Assembly: GCF_007992175.1 (NCBI RefSeq)
Contig: NZ_BJZT01000001.1
Span: 1-64,000 of the forward strand
Source of the DNA: Methylobacterium haplocladii
GTDB taxonomy: Bacteria > Pseudomonadota > Alphaproteobacteria > Rhizobiales > Beijerinckiaceae
Direction: 5' to 3'
Length of the DNA stretch: 64,000 bases
Part shown: piece after piece, positions 9,479 through 20,651 of the stretch
Position numbering within the stretch: the stretch's first letter is position 1
How the letters are laid out: each line of letters starts with the position of its first letter
Translations under genes and position numbers: made by a program
Notes under the pieces: generated by a model
The model's input: the letters and a program-made list of their open reading frames with translations, nothing else
Databases searched by the model: none
Told to the model about the DNA's origin: nothing

Positions 9479-10590
9479 AGCCGACTGCTGACGTACTGTT
9501 CCCGCGCGCATCGTCCGAGGATCGTACGAACGCCGATGTCGAGTTCGGACGCGAACTCCATCGACTGAGCCAGCCGCCGGCCCTCCTCGGCGATGGCGCG
9601 GCCGACTGGGTCGTTGTTGCGGAAATACGCGACCAGATCGAACAGGTCGCTGAGGTCACTCTTGACGGGAACGTAGTTCTCCCAGGGTCTCAGCCGCTCA
9701 TAGTACCACTGCCGGTGGCCTGCCGGCGGATCGACCTTGAAGACGAGGCCGCCCGAGTGAAGCTTGAACATCAGGCCCGGCCACGAGTTCGTGTGGCCGT
9801 CGATATCGATGTGATAACGATAGCGATCGAAGTCCTGCCAGGGCACGAAGCCGCTCAGGAGCGACCGACTTTGGCGTTCTCCGGTCTCGTCCGCGCCATG
9901 ATCGACGAGGCCGGTCAGGCCGACGTCGTAAAGACCCGATGGATCAGATTGGCATAGCCGGCACAGGCTGATCCGCGGCAGTTCGTGCCGCTCCCCGGAC
10001 GGCCGCCCGGTCGACGTGCCTCTCCAGAACACCACGTCGCACTTGTCGTCCCAGGCGATGGCCCGGGCGGCGTAGAGTTCCCGCTGTTCGTGGTAGCCCT
10101 TCGTGCCGATGAACACGCAATCGGGGATGAGCGAGAAACTCGGCCGGTTGTCACAGAACGTGAGACCTTCCGCGACGCCCTCGTCGTTAAGGTTGAACAC
10201 CGTCTCGACCGGCCGGTCGCCGCAGATGGAGACGAGCCGCTCGATCAAGGGCAGGATCCCCCACCAGCGCTCCACGATCATAATCGAAAGCCCGTCGTCG
10301 CTCATCACGGTCGAGAACCGGAACGTGACGCGGCCGTCTCGTACGGCGAGGATGAAACAGGTCGGGTGCAGCGTGAACGCCGGGTCGAATACGATACGGG
10401 CGTCGAGGCCGTATTCCTGGCGGACGATAGCTTCCGGGATGCCCGATTCCCGCGCAGCGAAAGCCGGTTTGAGCTCGCGGTAGATCGCAGCCTGCCGTTC
10501 GGCCTCGCTCTGCGCCGACGGTATCGGGCTGCGGATCGACCGCCTCGCGAAAGGTTTGAGCAGCGGACGGATTCGATCGAAACTGAGCAT
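9475..10590 (-). CDS. Glycosyltransferase family 90 (CAP10-like) protein
   Basis: The 371-residue protein has the CAP10/GT90 C-terminal region: [13 protein letters not shown] near residue 190, [19 protein letters not shown] near 258, then [21 protein letters not shown] and [15 protein letters not shown]. In bacteria such enzymes add sugars to lipopolysaccharide or other surface glycans, so a cell-envelope role is inferred. No transmembrane helix was seen. The start is the ATG at 10590. Its stop overlaps that of purH by 4 bp, so no terminator separates the two converging genes. Confidence 0.8.
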   Translation of the reverse strand: MLSFDRIRPLLKPFARRSIRSPIPSAQSEAERQAAIYRELKPAFAARESGIPEAIVRQEYGLDARIVFDPAFTLHPTCFILAVRDGRVTFRFSTVMSDDGLSIMIVERWWGILPLIERLVSICGDRPVETVFNLNDEGVAEGLTFCDNRPSFSLIPDCVFIGTKGYHEQRELYAARAIAWDDKCDVVFWRGTSTGRPSGERHELPRISLCRLCQSDPSGLYDVGLTGLVDHGADETGERQSRSLLSGFVPWQDFDRYRYHIDIDGHTNSWPGLMFKLHSGGLVFKVDPPAGHRQWYYERLRPWENYVPVKSDLSDLFDLVAYFRNNDPVGRAIAEEGRRLAQSMEFASELDIGVRTILGRCAREQYVSSRL

Positions 10591-10681
10591 TCGGCCTTCT
10601 CAACACGCGGTCGACGCGGGAAAGCCGGACCGGAACCGTTCCACGGGTCGGCAGCACGATGCCACCGACCCGCGTCAGTCT

Positions 10682-12388
10682 TCAGCGGCGCGGAGCCGGC
10701 GTCTCAAGTTCGGAGAAGATGTCCCGATCCTTCGTCTCCGGTACGAAGATGATGCCGATGACGAAGGTCATCACCGCGACGGCGATCGGGTACCAGAGGC
10801 CGTAATAGATGTCGCCGGTCGCGGCCACCATCGCAAAGGCGGTGGCCGGGAGCAGGCCGCCGAACCAGCCGTTGCCGATGTGATAGGGCAGCGACATCGC
10901 GGTATAGCGGATCCGGGTCGGGAACAGCTCCACCAGTGCGGCGGCGATCGGGCCGTAGACCATCGTCACGAATAGGACGAGCACGAACAGCAGGCCGATG
11001 ATCTTGGCCACCTGCGGCCGGAAGATATCGAACGGGTTCGACATCTTGACGATCTCGGCATCGCCCGGCTTCGGATAACCCGCGCCCTGGAGTGCCGCCG
11101 CGGCGGCCTTGGCGAAGTCGGCCGGCGGCGTGCCGGCTGCGTAAACCACCTCGGTGTCGTTGACCTTGATCTTGGTCGGCTGACCGGCCGGTCCGGCCTC
11201 GGTGTTGTATTTCACCGATGACTTGGCGAGGTAGTCGCGGGCAAGGTCGCAGGGTGCCGTAAACTTGCGGGTGCCGACCGGATTGAACAGGCTTCCGCAT
11301 TCCGCCGGGTCGGCGATCACGCTGACCTTCACGGTCTCGACAGCCTTCTCCAGGCTCGGGTTGGCGAGCAGGGTGATCTGCTGGAACACCGTGAAGTAGG
11401 AGACTGCCGCGATCAGGCATCCGGCGAGGATGATCGGCTTGCGGCCGATCTTGTCGGAGAGCCAGCCGAAGAACACGAAGAATCCGGTGCCGAGCAGTAG
11501 CGACCAGGCGATCAGCAGGTTCGAGGTGTAGCCGTCGACCTTGAGGATCGATTGCAGGAAGAACAGCGCGTAGAACTGGCCGGTATACCAGACCACACCC
11601 TGGCCCGCGGTGAGGCCGAACAGGGCGATCAGTGCGAACTTGGCGTTCTTCCACTGGCCGAAGGCCTCCGTCAGCGGAGCCTTCGAGGTGGTGCCCTCCT
11701 CCTTCATCTTCTTGAAGGCCGGCGACTCGTTGAGCTTGGTCCGGATCCAGACGGAGACGGCGAGCAGCAGGACGGAGACGAGGAACGGAATGCGCCAGCC
11801 CCAGGCCTTGAAGGCGTCCTCGCCGGTGTAGGTGCGGGTGGCGAGGATCACGACCAGCGACAGGAACAGGCCCATCGTCGCCGTGGTCTGGATCCAGCTC
11901 GTATAGAAACCGCGACGGCCCTGGGGGGCGTGCTCGGCGACGTAGGTCGCGGCGCCGCCGTATTCGCCGCCGAGGGCCAGTCCCTGGAGCAGGCGAAGCG
12001 TGATCAGGATGATCGGGGCGGCGATGCCGATGGTCTCGGCATTGGGCAGGATACCGACCACGAAGGTCGACAGGCCCATGATCAAGATGGTGATCAGGAA
12101 GGTGTATTTGCGCCCGACGAGATCGCCGATACGGCCGAAGACCAGGGCGCCGAACGGGCGCACCAGGAATCCGGCAGCAAATGCGAGTAGTGCGAAGATA
12201 TTGCGCGTGGATTCCGGGTAGGCCGAGAAGAATTGCGCGCCGATGATCGCAGCGAGCGATCCATAGAGGTAGAAGTCGTACCACTCGAACACCGTGCCGA
12301 GGGACGAGGCCAGGATGACCTTCTTCTCGGCTGATGTCATCGGTCGTGTGGCATCCGCCACCTGCGACCCTGCGGTTGCCACGGCCAT
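10682..12388 (-). CDS. MHS-family MFS transporter with a large periplasmic loop
   Basis: From the ATG at 12388, preceded by a strong GGAGGAAGG site, the protein has 568 residues and 12 predicted membrane helices. FEWYDFYLYG at residues 34-43, VRPFGALVFGRIGDLVGRK at 77-95 and RLLQGLALGGEYGGAA at 132-147 mark the metabolite:H+ symporter group (KgtP/ProP-like, organic acids). Between helices 9 and 10, residues 341-460 form a hydrophilic segment with two cysteines (Cys364, Cys380), predicted to face the periplasm. The gene is downstream of actP, but a terminator at 12572-12602 separates them. The substrate is unproven. An organic acid is likely from the family and neighbourhood. Confidence 0.85.
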   Translation of the reverse strand: MAVATAGSQVADATRPMTSAEKKVILASSLGTVFEWYDFYLYGSLAAIIGAQFFSAYPESTRNIFALLAFAAGFLVRPFGALVFGRIGDLVGRKYTFLITILIMGLSTFVVGILPNAETIGIAAPIILITLRLLQGLALGGEYGGAATYVAEHAPQGRRGFYTSWIQTTATMGLFLSLVVILATRTYTGEDAFKAWGWRIPFLVSVLLLAVSVWIRTKLNESPAFKKMKEEGTTSKAPLTEAFGQWKNAKFALIALFGLTAGQGVVWYTGQFYALFFLQSILKVDGYTSNLLIAWSLLLGTGFFVFFGWLSDKIGRKPIILAGCLIAAVSYFTVFQQITLLANPSLEKAVETVKVSVIADPAECGSLFNPVGTRKFTAPCDLARDYLAKSSVKYNTEAGPAGQPTKIKVNDTEVVYAAGTPPADFAKAAAAALQGAGYPKPGDAEIVKMSNPFDIFRPQVAKIIGLLFVLVLFVTMVYGPIAAALVELFPTRIRYTAMSLPYHIGNGWFGGLLPATAFAMVAATGDIYYGLWYPIAVAVMTFVIGIIFVPETKDRDIFSELETPAPRR

Positions 12389-12571
12389 CTCGCCTTCCTC
12401 CATCCTGCGGCCCGTTTCATGCGGGCCCGCTCTTGTTCTGATTATCGACGCCGGCCCCCTCCCGAGAGCATGACCGACGTACACGGTAATGTTACCGCCG
12501 CGTCGATCGCAGCCCAAGGACGAATGCGTCCGGCGACACGTGCGGAACCGCTTTGACACAGCTTTGCCATT

Positions 12572-12602
12572 GAAAAAGGCGCGGCTCACGCCGCGCCTTT
12601 TC
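12572..12602 (-). terminator. Intrinsic terminator after actP
   Basis: On the minus strand a GC-rich hairpin (AAAAGGCGCGG / CCGCGCCTTTTT, loop CGTGAG) is followed by a T-run, 27 bp beyond the actP stop. It would end the DUF485-actP transcript before the MFS gene. The matching A-run on the other side makes it roughly bidirectional. Confidence 0.85.
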
Positions 12603-12628
12603 GTATGGGGCCGATCGACCGTCTTCGG

Positions 12629-14329
12629 TCAGTGGGCGTGAGCCCCGCTTGCCCCGATTCCCGTCTCCGAGCGCACGAACTGGGCGTCGAAGGCGGCCCG
12701 TTCGCGTTGGGCTCGGCGCGTGTTGTCGAGCTTCGAGACCACGACGATCGTCAGGAAGGCCAGCGGCATCGAGAACAGGGCCGGATTGGCATAGGGGAAC
12801 AGCGCCGCGGGATGGCCGAAGGTCTTCACCCAGACAGCGTCCGACAGCACCACCATCACAACCGCAGCGATCAGACCGACGAGACCGCCGAGCAACGCGC
12901 CCCAGGTCGTGGTGTCGCGCCACAGGATCGACATGGCCAGAACGGGGAAGTTGCAGCTCGCCGCCACCGAGAAGGCGAGCCCTACCATGAAGGCGACGTT
13001 CTGGTTCTCGAAGATGTAGCCGAGGATGATCGCCACGATACCGATGCCCACCGCCGAGACCTTCGACAGACGGATTTCGGCAGCCTCCGTCGTGCGCCCG
13101 CGGGCGATGACCATGGCGTAGAGATCGTGGCTCACCGCCGAGGCGCCGGCGAGGGTCAGTCCCGCCACCACCGCAAGGATGGTCGCGAAGGCCACCGCCG
13201 AGATGAAGCCGAGAAAGTACGGGCCGCCGACTGCGTTGGCGAGGTTGACGGCAACCATGTTGGTGCCGCCGATCATGTCCTTGATCTTGTCGTAGGTGGT
13301 GCCGTCCGCGCCGAGCTTGAAGTAGCTCGGGTCCGACATCAGCAGGGCGATGCCGCCGAAGCCGATGATGAAGGTCAGGATGTAGAAATATCCGATCAGG
13401 CCGGTGGCGTAGAACACCGACTTGCGGGCGGCCTGCGCGTCCGAGACGGTGAAGAACCGCATCAGGATGTGCGGCAGACCGGCGGTGCCGAACATGAGAC
13501 CGACGCCGAGCGAGATCGAGTCGATCGGGTTGGTGACGAGTGCTCCCGGCGCCATGATCGCATCGCCCTTAGGGTGGGTCTGCACCGAGGCGGCGAACAG
13601 CTTTTCCGGGCTGAAGCCGTACTGATAGAGCACGGCGCCGGCCATGAAGGTCGCGCCGCCCAGCAGCAGACAGGCCTTGATGACCTGAACCCAAGTCGTC
13701 GCCTTCATGCCGCCGAAGGCGACGTAGATGATCATCAGCGCGCCGACGATCACCACGGCGTAGAGGTAGGGCAGGCCGAACAGGAGTTGGATCAGCTTCC
13801 CCGCGCCCACCATCTGCGCGATCAGATAAAATGCCACGACGACCAACGTACCCGTCGCCGAGATGATGCGGATCGAGGTCTGATCGAGCCGGAACGACGC
13901 CACGTCGGCGAAGGTGAACTTGCCGAGGTTACGCAGACGCTCTGCGATCAGGAACAGTACGATCGGCCAGCCGACGAGAAAGCCGGTCGAGTAGATCAGC
14001 CCATCGAAGCCGGACGTGTAGACGAGGCCGGAGATGCCGAGAAACGACGCCGCCGACATGTAGTCCCCGGCGATGGCGAGCGAGTTCGTGCCCGCCGAGA
14101 TGCCGCCGCCGGCTGCGTAGAAGTCGGAGGCCGACTTCGTGCCCATGGCGGCCTTGTAGGTGATACCCAGCGTGAACAGCACGAAGAACAGGAACATGCC
14201 GATGGCAGGCCAGTTCGTGGCCTGCTGAGTAACCGGACCGAGATCGGGTCCGGCCGCCATCGCCACCGTGGCGGCAATCGCGAGAATGCCGACTGCGCCG
14301 AGGGCTCCGAGGATGTGATTGCGGCTCAT
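12629..14329 (-). CDS. actP: Cation/acetate symporter ActP
   Basis: This is a sodium/solute symporter (SSS) family protein of 566 residues. An N-terminal signal-like helix is followed by about 13 membrane segments. Diagnostic stretches are [20 protein letters not shown] near residue 63, [18 protein letters not shown] near 83 and [12 protein letters not shown] near residue 280. It takes up acetate and perhaps other short monocarboxylates. The ATG at 14329 overlaps the stop of the upstream DUF485 gene (ATGA), so the two are translationally coupled, as in the yjcH-actP pair of E. coli. acs lies just upstream. Confidence 0.93.
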   Translation of the reverse strand: MSRNHILGALGAVGILAIAATVAMAAGPDLGPVTQQATNWPAIGMFLFFVLFTLGITYKAAMGTKSASDFYAAGGGISAGTNSLAIAGDYMSAASFLGISGLVYTSGFDGLIYSTGFLVGWPIVLFLIAERLRNLGKFTFADVASFRLDQTSIRIISATGTLVVVAFYLIAQMVGAGKLIQLLFGLPYLYAVVIVGALMIIYVAFGGMKATTWVQVIKACLLLGGATFMAGAVLYQYGFSPEKLFAASVQTHPKGDAIMAPGALVTNPIDSISLGVGLMFGTAGLPHILMRFFTVSDAQAARKSVFYATGLIGYFYILTFIIGFGGIALLMSDPSYFKLGADGTTYDKIKDMIGGTNMVAVNLANAVGGPYFLGFISAVAFATILAVVAGLTLAGASAVSHDLYAMVIARGRTTEAAEIRLSKVSAVGIGIVAIILGYIFENQNVAFMVGLAFSVAASCNFPVLAMSILWRDTTTWGALLGGLVGLIAAVVMVVLSDAVWVKTFGHPAALFPYANPALFSMPLAFLTIVVVSKLDNTRRAQRERAAFDAQFVRSETGIGASGAHAH

Positions 14330-14706
14330 CGGGCGAGGCTCCGGGCGAGTTCGGCGGCCAGCGAGTCGAAGCGCGTGTTGGCGCGCACGACGTAGATACC
14401 GGTGAGAATGAAGGCGAACAGGATCACCCCGACGCCGAGGAACAGGCCGAGCGACGCCGTACCGGCGATTTTCGTGGCGAGGAGCGGCTTGTCGAAGGCG
14501 ATCAGCCCGATGAAGCCGAAATAGACGATCAGCATGAGGATCGTCAGGACCCATCCGAAGCGCGTACGCTCGCGGACCAGGGTCTGGAAGGTCGGGTTGC
14601 TGGCGACCCGCTGAAGGGCGGGATCGGGCAGATCGATGGCGTCGAGGTCGGGTTTTCCATGGGGCTGGAGAGGCCTCGTAGCCCCCAGCGTCTGTGTGGT
14701 TGTCAT
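14326..14706 (-). CDS. DUF485 inner-membrane protein (YjcH-like)
   Basis: The 126-residue protein contains [19 protein letters not shown] at residues 34-52, a hallmark of DUF485, followed by two membrane helices (about 52-75 and 86-110). The family is almost always encoded next to ActP and is thought to assist or associate with it. The start at 14706 is set by an AGGAAAATC stretch just upstream. It overlaps actP by 4 bp and lies 150 bp downstream of acs on the same strand. Confidence 0.9.
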   Translation of the reverse strand: MTTTQTLGATRPLQPHGKPDLDAIDLPDPALQRVASNPTFQTLVRERTRFGWVLTILMLIVYFGFIGLIAFDKPLLATKIAGTASLGLFLGVGVILFAFILTGIYVVRANTRFDSLAAELARSLAR

Positions 14707-14856
14707 GATTTTCCTCCCGATGGACCTGACCGCTCTGCGGCGGGCCGGCCTTCGGCGATGCTGTGCCGTGACGGATCGCTTGTGGCGTTCGACGCCGTCA
14801 CGGTGACGAAGTCGGGCGGCCCGCACCGGGCACCCGTCGAAACCGTCCGGCTGCCG

Positions 14857-16806
14857 TTATTTCGGCTTGTTCTGCCGGTTCTCGATGAGGTCGTCGACGA
14901 CGGCCGGTTCGGCGAGCGTCGAGGTGTCGCCGAGCGAGCCGAAATCGTCCTCGGCGATCTTGCGCAGGATGCGGCGCATGATCTTGCCCGAGCGGGTCTT
15001 GGGCAGACCCGGCGCGAACTGGATCAGGTCCGGTGAAGCGATCGGGCCGATATCCTTGCGGACCCAGGCCACCAGCTCCTTGCGGAGCGCATCGTCGCCC
15101 TCCTCGCCCTCGTTGAGCGTGACGTAGGCGTAGATGCCCTGGCCCTTGACGTTGTGCGGGTAGCCGACGACCGCGGCTTCCGACACCTTCTTGTGCGCCA
15201 CGAGCGAGGATTCGACCTCGGCCGTGCCCATGCGGTGGCCGGAGACATTGATGACGTCGTCGACGCGGCCGGTGATCCAGTAATAGCCGTCCTCGTCCCG
15301 GCGGGCGCCGTCACCGGTGAAGTAGAGGTTTTTGTAGGTCGAGAAGTAGGTCTGCTCGAAACGCTCGTGGTCGCCGTAGACCGTGCGCATCTGGCCCGGC
15401 CAGCTGTCCTTGATGCAGAGGTTACCCTCGCACTTGCCGTCGAGCTCCTTGCCCTCGGCATCGACCATGACGGGCTGGACGCCGAAGAACGGCCGCGTCG
15501 CCGAGCCGGGCTTGAGCTTGGTCGCGCCTGGCAGTGGCGTGATCAGGATGCCGCCGGTCTCGGTCTGCCACCAAGTGTCCACGATCGAGCAGCGCTCGTC
15601 GCCCACGACCTTGTAGTACCACTCCCAGGCTTCCGGGTTGATCGGCTCGCCGACCGAGCCAAGCACGCGCAGGGACTTGCGCGAGGTCTTCTTCACCGGC
15701 GCCTCGCCGCCGCCCATGAGAGAGCGGATCGCCGTCGGCGCCGTGTAGAAGATGTTGACCTTGTGCTTGTCGACCACCTCCCAGAAGCGGCCGTTCGTCG
15801 GGTAGGTCGGGATACCCTCGAACATCAGCGTCGTCGCACCGTTCGCGAGCGGGCCGTAGACGATGTAGCTGTGCCCGGTGACCCAGCCGACATCGGCCGT
15901 GCACCAGTACACGTCGCCCTCGTGGTAATCGAAGACGTATTCGTGCGTCATCGAGGCGTAGACGAGATAGCCGCCGGTGGTGTGAACCACGCCCTTGGGC
16001 TGGCCGGTCGAGCCCGAGGTGTAGAGGATGAAGAGCGGGTGCTCGGCCTCGACGGGCACGGCCGGGCAGTCGTCGGTGACCTCCTTGGCGGCCTCGTCGT
16101 AATAGACGTCGCGGCCAGCCTCCATGGCGACGTTGCCGCCGGTGCGGCGCACGACGACGACGTGGTCGACGGAAGCGTCGTCCAGGCGGTTGATCGCCTC
16201 GTCGACATTGGCCTTGAGTGGCACCTTCCGGCCGCCGCGAAGACCCTCGTCTGCCGTGATCACGAGCTTGGCCTCGCAGCCTTTGATGCGGCTCGCCAGC
16301 GAATCCGGCGAGAAACCGCCGAACACGATGGCGTGGATCGCGCCGAGCCGGGCGCAGGCGAGCATCGCGTAGGCGGCTTCCGGGATCATCGGCAGATAGA
16401 GGATGACCCGCGATCCCTTCTCGACGCCACGGTTCTTCAGGACGTTGGCCCAGCGGCAGACTTCGCCGTGAAGTTGCTTGTAGGTGATGTGCTTGTCGTC
16501 GTTCGGATCGTCGCCTTCCCAGATGATCGCGACCTGATCACCGCGCGTCTCGAGGTGGCGGTCGATGCAATTGTGGGAAACGTTGGTCTTGCCGTCCTCG
16601 AACCATTTGATCGAGACGTTGTCGGGCGCGAAGCTGGTCTCCTTGACCTTCGTGAACGGCGTCATCCAATCGATGCGCTTGCCGTGCTCACCCCAGAAGG
16701 CCTCGGGGTCCGACACGGACGCCGCGTACATCTCCTGATACTTCGCATCGTCCACGAGCCCGCGCTCGCGCCATGCGTCCTGCACGTCGACGACCCGTTC
16801 AGTCAT
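14857..16806 (-). CDS. acs: Acetyl-CoA synthetase
   Basis: The 649-residue enzyme is a full-length ANL-superfamily AMP-forming acetate-CoA ligase. It converts acetate, ATP and CoA to acetyl-CoA, AMP and PPi. The nucleotide-binding loop [19 protein letters not shown] is near residue 265, [10 protein letters not shown] near 410, [17 protein letters not shown] hinge ([13 protein letters not shown]) near 520, and [16 protein letters not shown] near residue 605, which holds the lysine regulated by acetylation in this family. The ATG at 16806 follows AGGGAAGAAA. With DUF485 and actP it forms an acetate-use block. Confidence 0.97.
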   Translation of the reverse strand: MTERVVDVQDAWRERGLVDDAKYQEMYAASVSDPEAFWGEHGKRIDWMTPFTKVKETSFAPDNVSIKWFEDGKTNVSHNCIDRHLETRGDQVAIIWEGDDPNDDKHITYKQLHGEVCRWANVLKNRGVEKGSRVILYLPMIPEAAYAMLACARLGAIHAIVFGGFSPDSLASRIKGCEAKLVITADEGLRGGRKVPLKANVDEAINRLDDASVDHVVVVRRTGGNVAMEAGRDVYYDEAAKEVTDDCPAVPVEAEHPLFILYTSGSTGQPKGVVHTTGGYLVYASMTHEYVFDYHEGDVYWCTADVGWVTGHSYIVYGPLANGATTLMFEGIPTYPTNGRFWEVVDKHKVNIFYTAPTAIRSLMGGGEAPVKKTSRKSLRVLGSVGEPINPEAWEWYYKVVGDERCSIVDTWWQTETGGILITPLPGATKLKPGSATRPFFGVQPVMVDAEGKELDGKCEGNLCIKDSWPGQMRTVYGDHERFEQTYFSTYKNLYFTGDGARRDEDGYYWITGRVDDVINVSGHRMGTAEVESSLVAHKKVSEAAVVGYPHNVKGQGIYAYVTLNEGEEGDDALRKELVAWVRKDIGPIASPDLIQFAPGLPKTRSGKIMRRILRKIAEDDFGSLGDTSTLAEPAVVDDLIENRQNKPK

Positions 16807-17017
16807 GCCGTTTCTTCCCTGTGAGGTGCCCGATCGTATCGCGACGGTCCGCGCAGCCGGGGCTTCCAACTCCATATGTAGTTGCATCGACGAAACGGCG
16901 CGGCAAGCGCCAAAAACGTAGAATTTAGTATGACTTTGGCGGACTCTGGCGAAACGCTCACTTTGCCGTCTCAGGCGTCGGGACGGCTCCCGGTCGCCGG
17001 GATATCGTGAAGCGAAG

Positions 17018-19726
17018 TCAGGCGCTCAGCGCCTGCGGGGGCGGGAAAAGCATCTCGACCAGGGTGCCCTCGTTCTTGCGGCTCGTGATCAGGAAACGGC
17101 CGCGATTGGCCTCCACGAGCGCCTTCGTTAGCGTCAATCCAAGCCCGGTGCCGTTCCGTCCGCCAACGACCTCGCTCCGGCTGAAGGGAGCGAGCGCGCG
17201 TTCGATCTCCTCCGGCGTCATGCCGATGCCGGTGTCGCGTACCCGGAAGGCGATCTCGCCGCGCTCGGCGGTCGTCGTCGAGACGATGACCTGGCCGCCG
17301 GCCTCGGTGAGCCGGATCGCGTTGGCGATGACGTTCAGTGTCGCCTGACGCATGGAGCGCTCGTCTGCAACGAGAGGCCTCAGATCCGGCGACAGGCTGG
17401 TGCGCACCACGATGCGGTCGCGCGCGGCCTGCGGCTGCATCATCGCGATACAGCCCGACACGACGTCGTTCAGCGCGATGTCGGTGAAGGTGAGTTCGCC
17501 GCGGCCAGCCTCGATCCGGGCGATATCGACGAGGTCGTCGACCACACCGAGCACGTGCTCGCCCGAATGATGGATATCGCGCAGGCATTCGCGGTAGCGT
17601 TCGCTACCGAGCGGCCCGAGCTTCTCGGAAAGAACCTCCTCGGCATGCGCCAGGATACCGGTCAGCGGCGTCCGGATTTCGTGGCGGACCCGGGCCAGAA
17701 AATCGGCCCGACGCCCGCTTTCTGGCTCTGCGTGACGCGGTACCGGGGGCGCCGATGCGCCGGCCTCGCTTAGTGTCACGCAGAACTGCGCGCTGTTCGA
17801 CGCCGAGAGCCGTGCGATGCGCAAATGTAACGGTGCAGCGCGCGCGCGCGGCGTTGCCTCACGCGGCTCGCTAACCCCGTGTTCCCGTGCCTCGCGCAGG
17901 CTTTTAGCGATGGCCGGCGCGCTGTTCGACTTGAACAGGTCGGCGAGCGTTCCTCCGACGATCTCGCGGGCGTCGCTTGCCAGTATAGCCTTCGCGCTTT
18001 CGTTCAGGGCTAGGACCCGGCCGGTGTCGTCGAGCGTCGCGACGCCCTCGGCGATATGGTCGAGCAGCTCCCGGGCGTCGCGCTCGCGGGTGCCGTCGCG
18101 TTCCTGGAGGAGGCTCCGCGCGATCTGCTCGCGGGTCCGATCGGCCTGTGCGGCCGCGCGGACCAGAAGGAGCTCGGCCGGTCCGCCGTCCCAGTCGACC
18201 TTGGATCGCTCGACGATCACGGCCAGCAGATCGCCGCCGCCGGTGGTCACCGAGATCGGCGTGTCTCGTTCGACGGCATCGTCCCGGGACGGAAGCCGGC
18301 CGAGCAGGTGCGTGAGGGCGTCCGCCGCTTGCAGAGCCCCGCGATCCGGATAGTCGACGAGTTCGAGGAAGCGGCGGTTGACGTAGAGCGTTTCGGCGTC
18401 GCGATGGATGAGGACGCCCGCGGGCAGACGGTCCAAGGCGGAGACGATCGCCGCGTCGATCGCCGCGCTTGCGCTCCGTGCCGCACTCACCGGAAAGGCC
18501 ATCACCGCGCCGCGCCGCTCGGGATCGAGCGTAGACTCGGCGTGCAGTGGCGTGTCGTCGCCGGCGAAGCGGGCTCCGAGCGCTCGCGCGATTTCGCGGA
18601 ACGCCGCGTGCTCGTTCGTCGAGAGGTCGGGGCCTTTCAGCAGCGCTTCGGCCTCCTCAAAAGCCGGATCGGCGTCTTCCGTCGATTCGTCGGTCGCGAT
18701 GAAGGTGTCGACGGCTGCGGCCGACTCGTCAGGCTCCGGCGTGATTTCGCGCTCGGGCGCCTGCGGCTCCGATACTTCGCCGACGGCCGCGAGTGTCACG
18801 TCTACGTCGTCCCGATCGTCGGCTTGCGTGGGAGGGATCGGATGCGCGAAACCGGCCACGGCTGCTGGCCCCGACTCCGCCACCGGCCGTTCGCCGGCCG
18901 GCGATTCCATCGGTTCGATCATTGCCGTCTTTTCACGCGGACGCGTCTCACGGACGACGCCGAACCCGGAAAAGCCCGCAAACGGCTGTGCCGGACGTGC
19001 CGAGGGTGCGCCTGAGAGTTCGATCGCGATTTCGCGGTCGGCTCCCGGCCTTCGGATACGAAGCGGCAGCGCACGAAACGTCCGCCGTGCTCCGAGTGCC
19101 GCACGCAGGCTCGGACCCATCACCGCGCCGCTCTCGGTCAATGCCTCCCAGGATCGCCCGGCGAGATGGGCGGCGAGGTCGGACCCGATGCCGGTGACCT
19201 GGGTAAGGATTCCGGCCTCGTCGCTGCGCCAGGTGAACCGCCCTGACGCAAACTGCGGCGCGTCTGGAACCGCTTGCGATACCGGTTCGCGTACCACACT
19301 AGTCCGCGGACCGGTGGCGGGTATGCGAAGGACCGGCACCGGTTCCGTCGGTGCCAGCAATAGGACGGCTTCGTCGGTGCCGCGGTTCGCTCGCGCAAGC
19401 AGGCAAGTGGTCGGCCGGGCAATGCCACGCGTGTCGAATCGGAGCTTGACGAGACGTGCACCGCGCTCGGACCGAACAGCCGATCGAAGCTGCTCGGCGA
19501 GCCGCCGCCACACGCCAACGCCTCCTTCCGCATCGGTGATCGCTGCCCGCAAGGCGGTCCCATGGTCGGACGCATGGATCACGCGTTCGCCGCGGGCGTC
19601 GAAGACCAGAAGGATCCCGTCGCGCGTCGTAAAGATGGGGGCGAGGCTGGGATCGGCCGCCCAGCGCGCGACATCTGCCGCGAGCGTCGCGTCGCCGATG
19701 TCGGCCTGCATTGCGCGGTCGGACAT
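17018..19726 (-). CDS. PAS-domain sensor histidine kinase, PdhS/PleC-like
   Basis: The 902-residue protein has no clear membrane helix and is probably cytoplasmic. The N-terminal 500 residues contain acidic, Ala/Glu-rich linkers and PAS-like segments ([25 protein letters not shown] and [22 protein letters not shown]). The dimerisation box is [12 protein letters not shown] with His682, followed by [21 protein letters not shown] and the N, G1 (DTGIGM, about 831) and G2 (GTGLGL, about 859) boxes. The kinase core closely resembles the PleC/DivJ/PdhS cell-cycle kinases that act on DivK, so a cell-cycle role is inferred. The ATG at 19726 is preferred over a TTG one codon upstream. Confidence 0.75.
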   Translation of the reverse strand: MSDRAMQADIGDATLAADVARWAADPSLAPIFTTRDGILLVFDARGERVIHASDHGTALRAAITDAEGGVGVWRRLAEQLRSAVRSERGARLVKLRFDTRGIARPTTCLLARANRGTDEAVLLLAPTEPVPVLRIPATGPRTSVVREPVSQAVPDAPQFASGRFTWRSDEAGILTQVTGIGSDLAAHLAGRSWEALTESGAVMGPSLRAALGARRTFRALPLRIRRPGADREIAIELSGAPSARPAQPFAGFSGFGVVRETRPREKTAMIEPMESPAGERPVAESGPAAVAGFAHPIPPTQADDRDDVDVTLAAVGEVSEPQAPEREITPEPDESAAAVDTFIATDESTEDADPAFEEAEALLKGPDLSTNEHAAFREIARALGARFAGDDTPLHAESTLDPERRGAVMAFPVSAARSASAAIDAAIVSALDRLPAGVLIHRDAETLYVNRRFLELVDYPDRGALQAADALTHLLGRLPSRDDAVERDTPISVTTGGGDLLAVIVERSKVDWDGGPAELLLVRAAAQADRTREQIARSLLQERDGTRERDARELLDHIAEGVATLDDTGRVLALNESAKAILASDAREIVGGTLADLFKSNSAPAIAKSLREAREHGVSEPREATPRARAAPLHLRIARLSASNSAQFCVTLSEAGASAPPVPRHAEPESGRRADFLARVRHEIRTPLTGILAHAEEVLSEKLGPLGSERYRECLRDIHHSGEHVLGVVDDLVDIARIEAGRGELTFTDIALNDVVSGCIAMMQPQAARDRIVVRTSLSPDLRPLVADERSMRQATLNVIANAIRLTEAGGQVIVSTTTAERGEIAFRVRDTGIGMTPEEIERALAPFSRSEVVGGRNGTGLGLTLTKALVEANRGRFLITSRKNEGTLVEMLFPPPQALSA

Positions 19727-19891
19727 CAAGAGCCTAATTGTGCGTCACGAGTTGGGACCGCGTTTCAGTCTGAAACTTCTGAAGGCCCCGTCATAGACAC
19801 GAAGGCGATCTGACACACGTTAATCAACGCTTAACCCTAACATGCGGCTGGCGGCCGCTGGAGGGGGCTGGCGCCGCATGAATTATATGTT

Positions 19892-19908
19892 ATTGTGCAC
19901 TGCACAAT
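19892..19908. promoter_or_regulatory. Perfect 17-bp palindrome upstream of the phasin gene (possible PhaR operator)
   Basis: ATTGTGCA-C-TGCACAAT is perfectly symmetric and lies 35 bp before the phasin start, next to an AT-rich stretch (AATTATATGTTA). PhaR-type repressors of phasin genes recognise TGC/GCA-rich palindromes. Assignment to PhaR is inference from position and shape. Confidence 0.5.
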
Positions 19909-19942
19909 GATGAAACGTTGGGCAACAGAGAGGGCTACGAGA

Positions 19943-20431
19943 ATGAGCAACACCCAGAATCCGAACTACGAAGTCCCCGCCGAGATGCGCGACTTCGCCG
20001 AGAAGAGCGTCGATCAGGCCCGGAAGGCCTTCGACTCGTTCCTTGGCGCCGCGCGCCGGACCGCCGACACCGTTCAGGGCTCGGCCGAACTCGCCCGCAC
20101 CAACACGACGACCCTGTCGTCGCGCAGCTTCGAGTTCGCGGAGCAGAACGTGAACGCGGCCTTCGACCTCGCGCAGAAGCTCGTGCGGTCCAAGGACGTG
20201 CAGGAGGCGATGCAGCATCAGGCCGAGTTCGTCCGTTCGCAGTTCGCCAACATCCAGGCCCAGGCCAAGGAGTTCGGCGGCCTGGCGCAGAGCGCGATCC
20301 AGCAGGGCGCCGAGAATGCCAAGACCGCCGTCCAGCAGGGCACGAACGAGGCCCGTCAGGCTTTCGATCAGAGCACGGCCGCTGCCAAGGAAGCCGCTGC
20401 CAAGGCGACCGAGAAGAAGCCGGGCGCCTGA
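19943..20431 (+). CDS. Phasin family protein
   Basis: This is a 162-residue, almost wholly helical, Ala/Gln-rich protein. It begins YEVPAEMRDFAEKSVDQARKAF, then has FDLAQKLVRSKDVQEAMQHQAEFVRSQ near residue 75, the core of the Phasin_2 family. Phasins coat polyhydroxyalkanoate granules and control their size. The C-terminal 40 residues are an Ala/Lys/Thr-rich low-complexity tail. The ATG at 19943 (MSNTQN) is preceded by AGAGAGGGC. A palindromic operator candidate precedes it and a strong terminator follows. Confidence 0.92.
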   Translation: MSNTQNPNYEVPAEMRDFAEKSVDQARKAFDSFLGAARRTADTVQGSAELARTNTTTLSSRSFEFAEQNVNAAFDLAQKLVRSKDVQEAMQHQAEFVRSQFANIQAQAKEFGGLAQSAIQQGAENAKTAVQQGTNEARQAFDQSTAAAKEAAAKATEKKPGA

Positions 20432-20496
20432 GACCTCGCTTCGATACGGAAACGGGCACGCTCTGCGGAGCGCAGCCCTCACGCCCAACGTGACGA

Positions 20497-20529
20497 TCGG
20501 CTCTCTCTAACGAGGGGGCCGATTTTTTT
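20497..20529 (+). terminator. Intrinsic terminator after the phasin gene
   Basis: An 11-bp stem (TCGGCTCTCTC / GAGGGGGCCGA, including G-U pairs) with a TAAC loop is followed by seven T residues. It ends the phasin transcript 66 bp after the stop codon. Confidence 0.9.
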
Positions 20530-20651
20530 GCGGGCTGCCGCGAGTGCCCACACAGGTGATTCGCCTTTTTTCGGCCGATCCCTGCCCCTAGCGAGACGCG
20601 CGCCGGTTCGGTTTCCGAGGCGGCGATCCGTCATCGAGAGAGGTCGATTCC

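Noticed and set aside
15154..16824. 556-residue plus-strand ORF opposite acs
   Set aside because: It mirrors the acs codon pattern and has no protein features. acs is certain.
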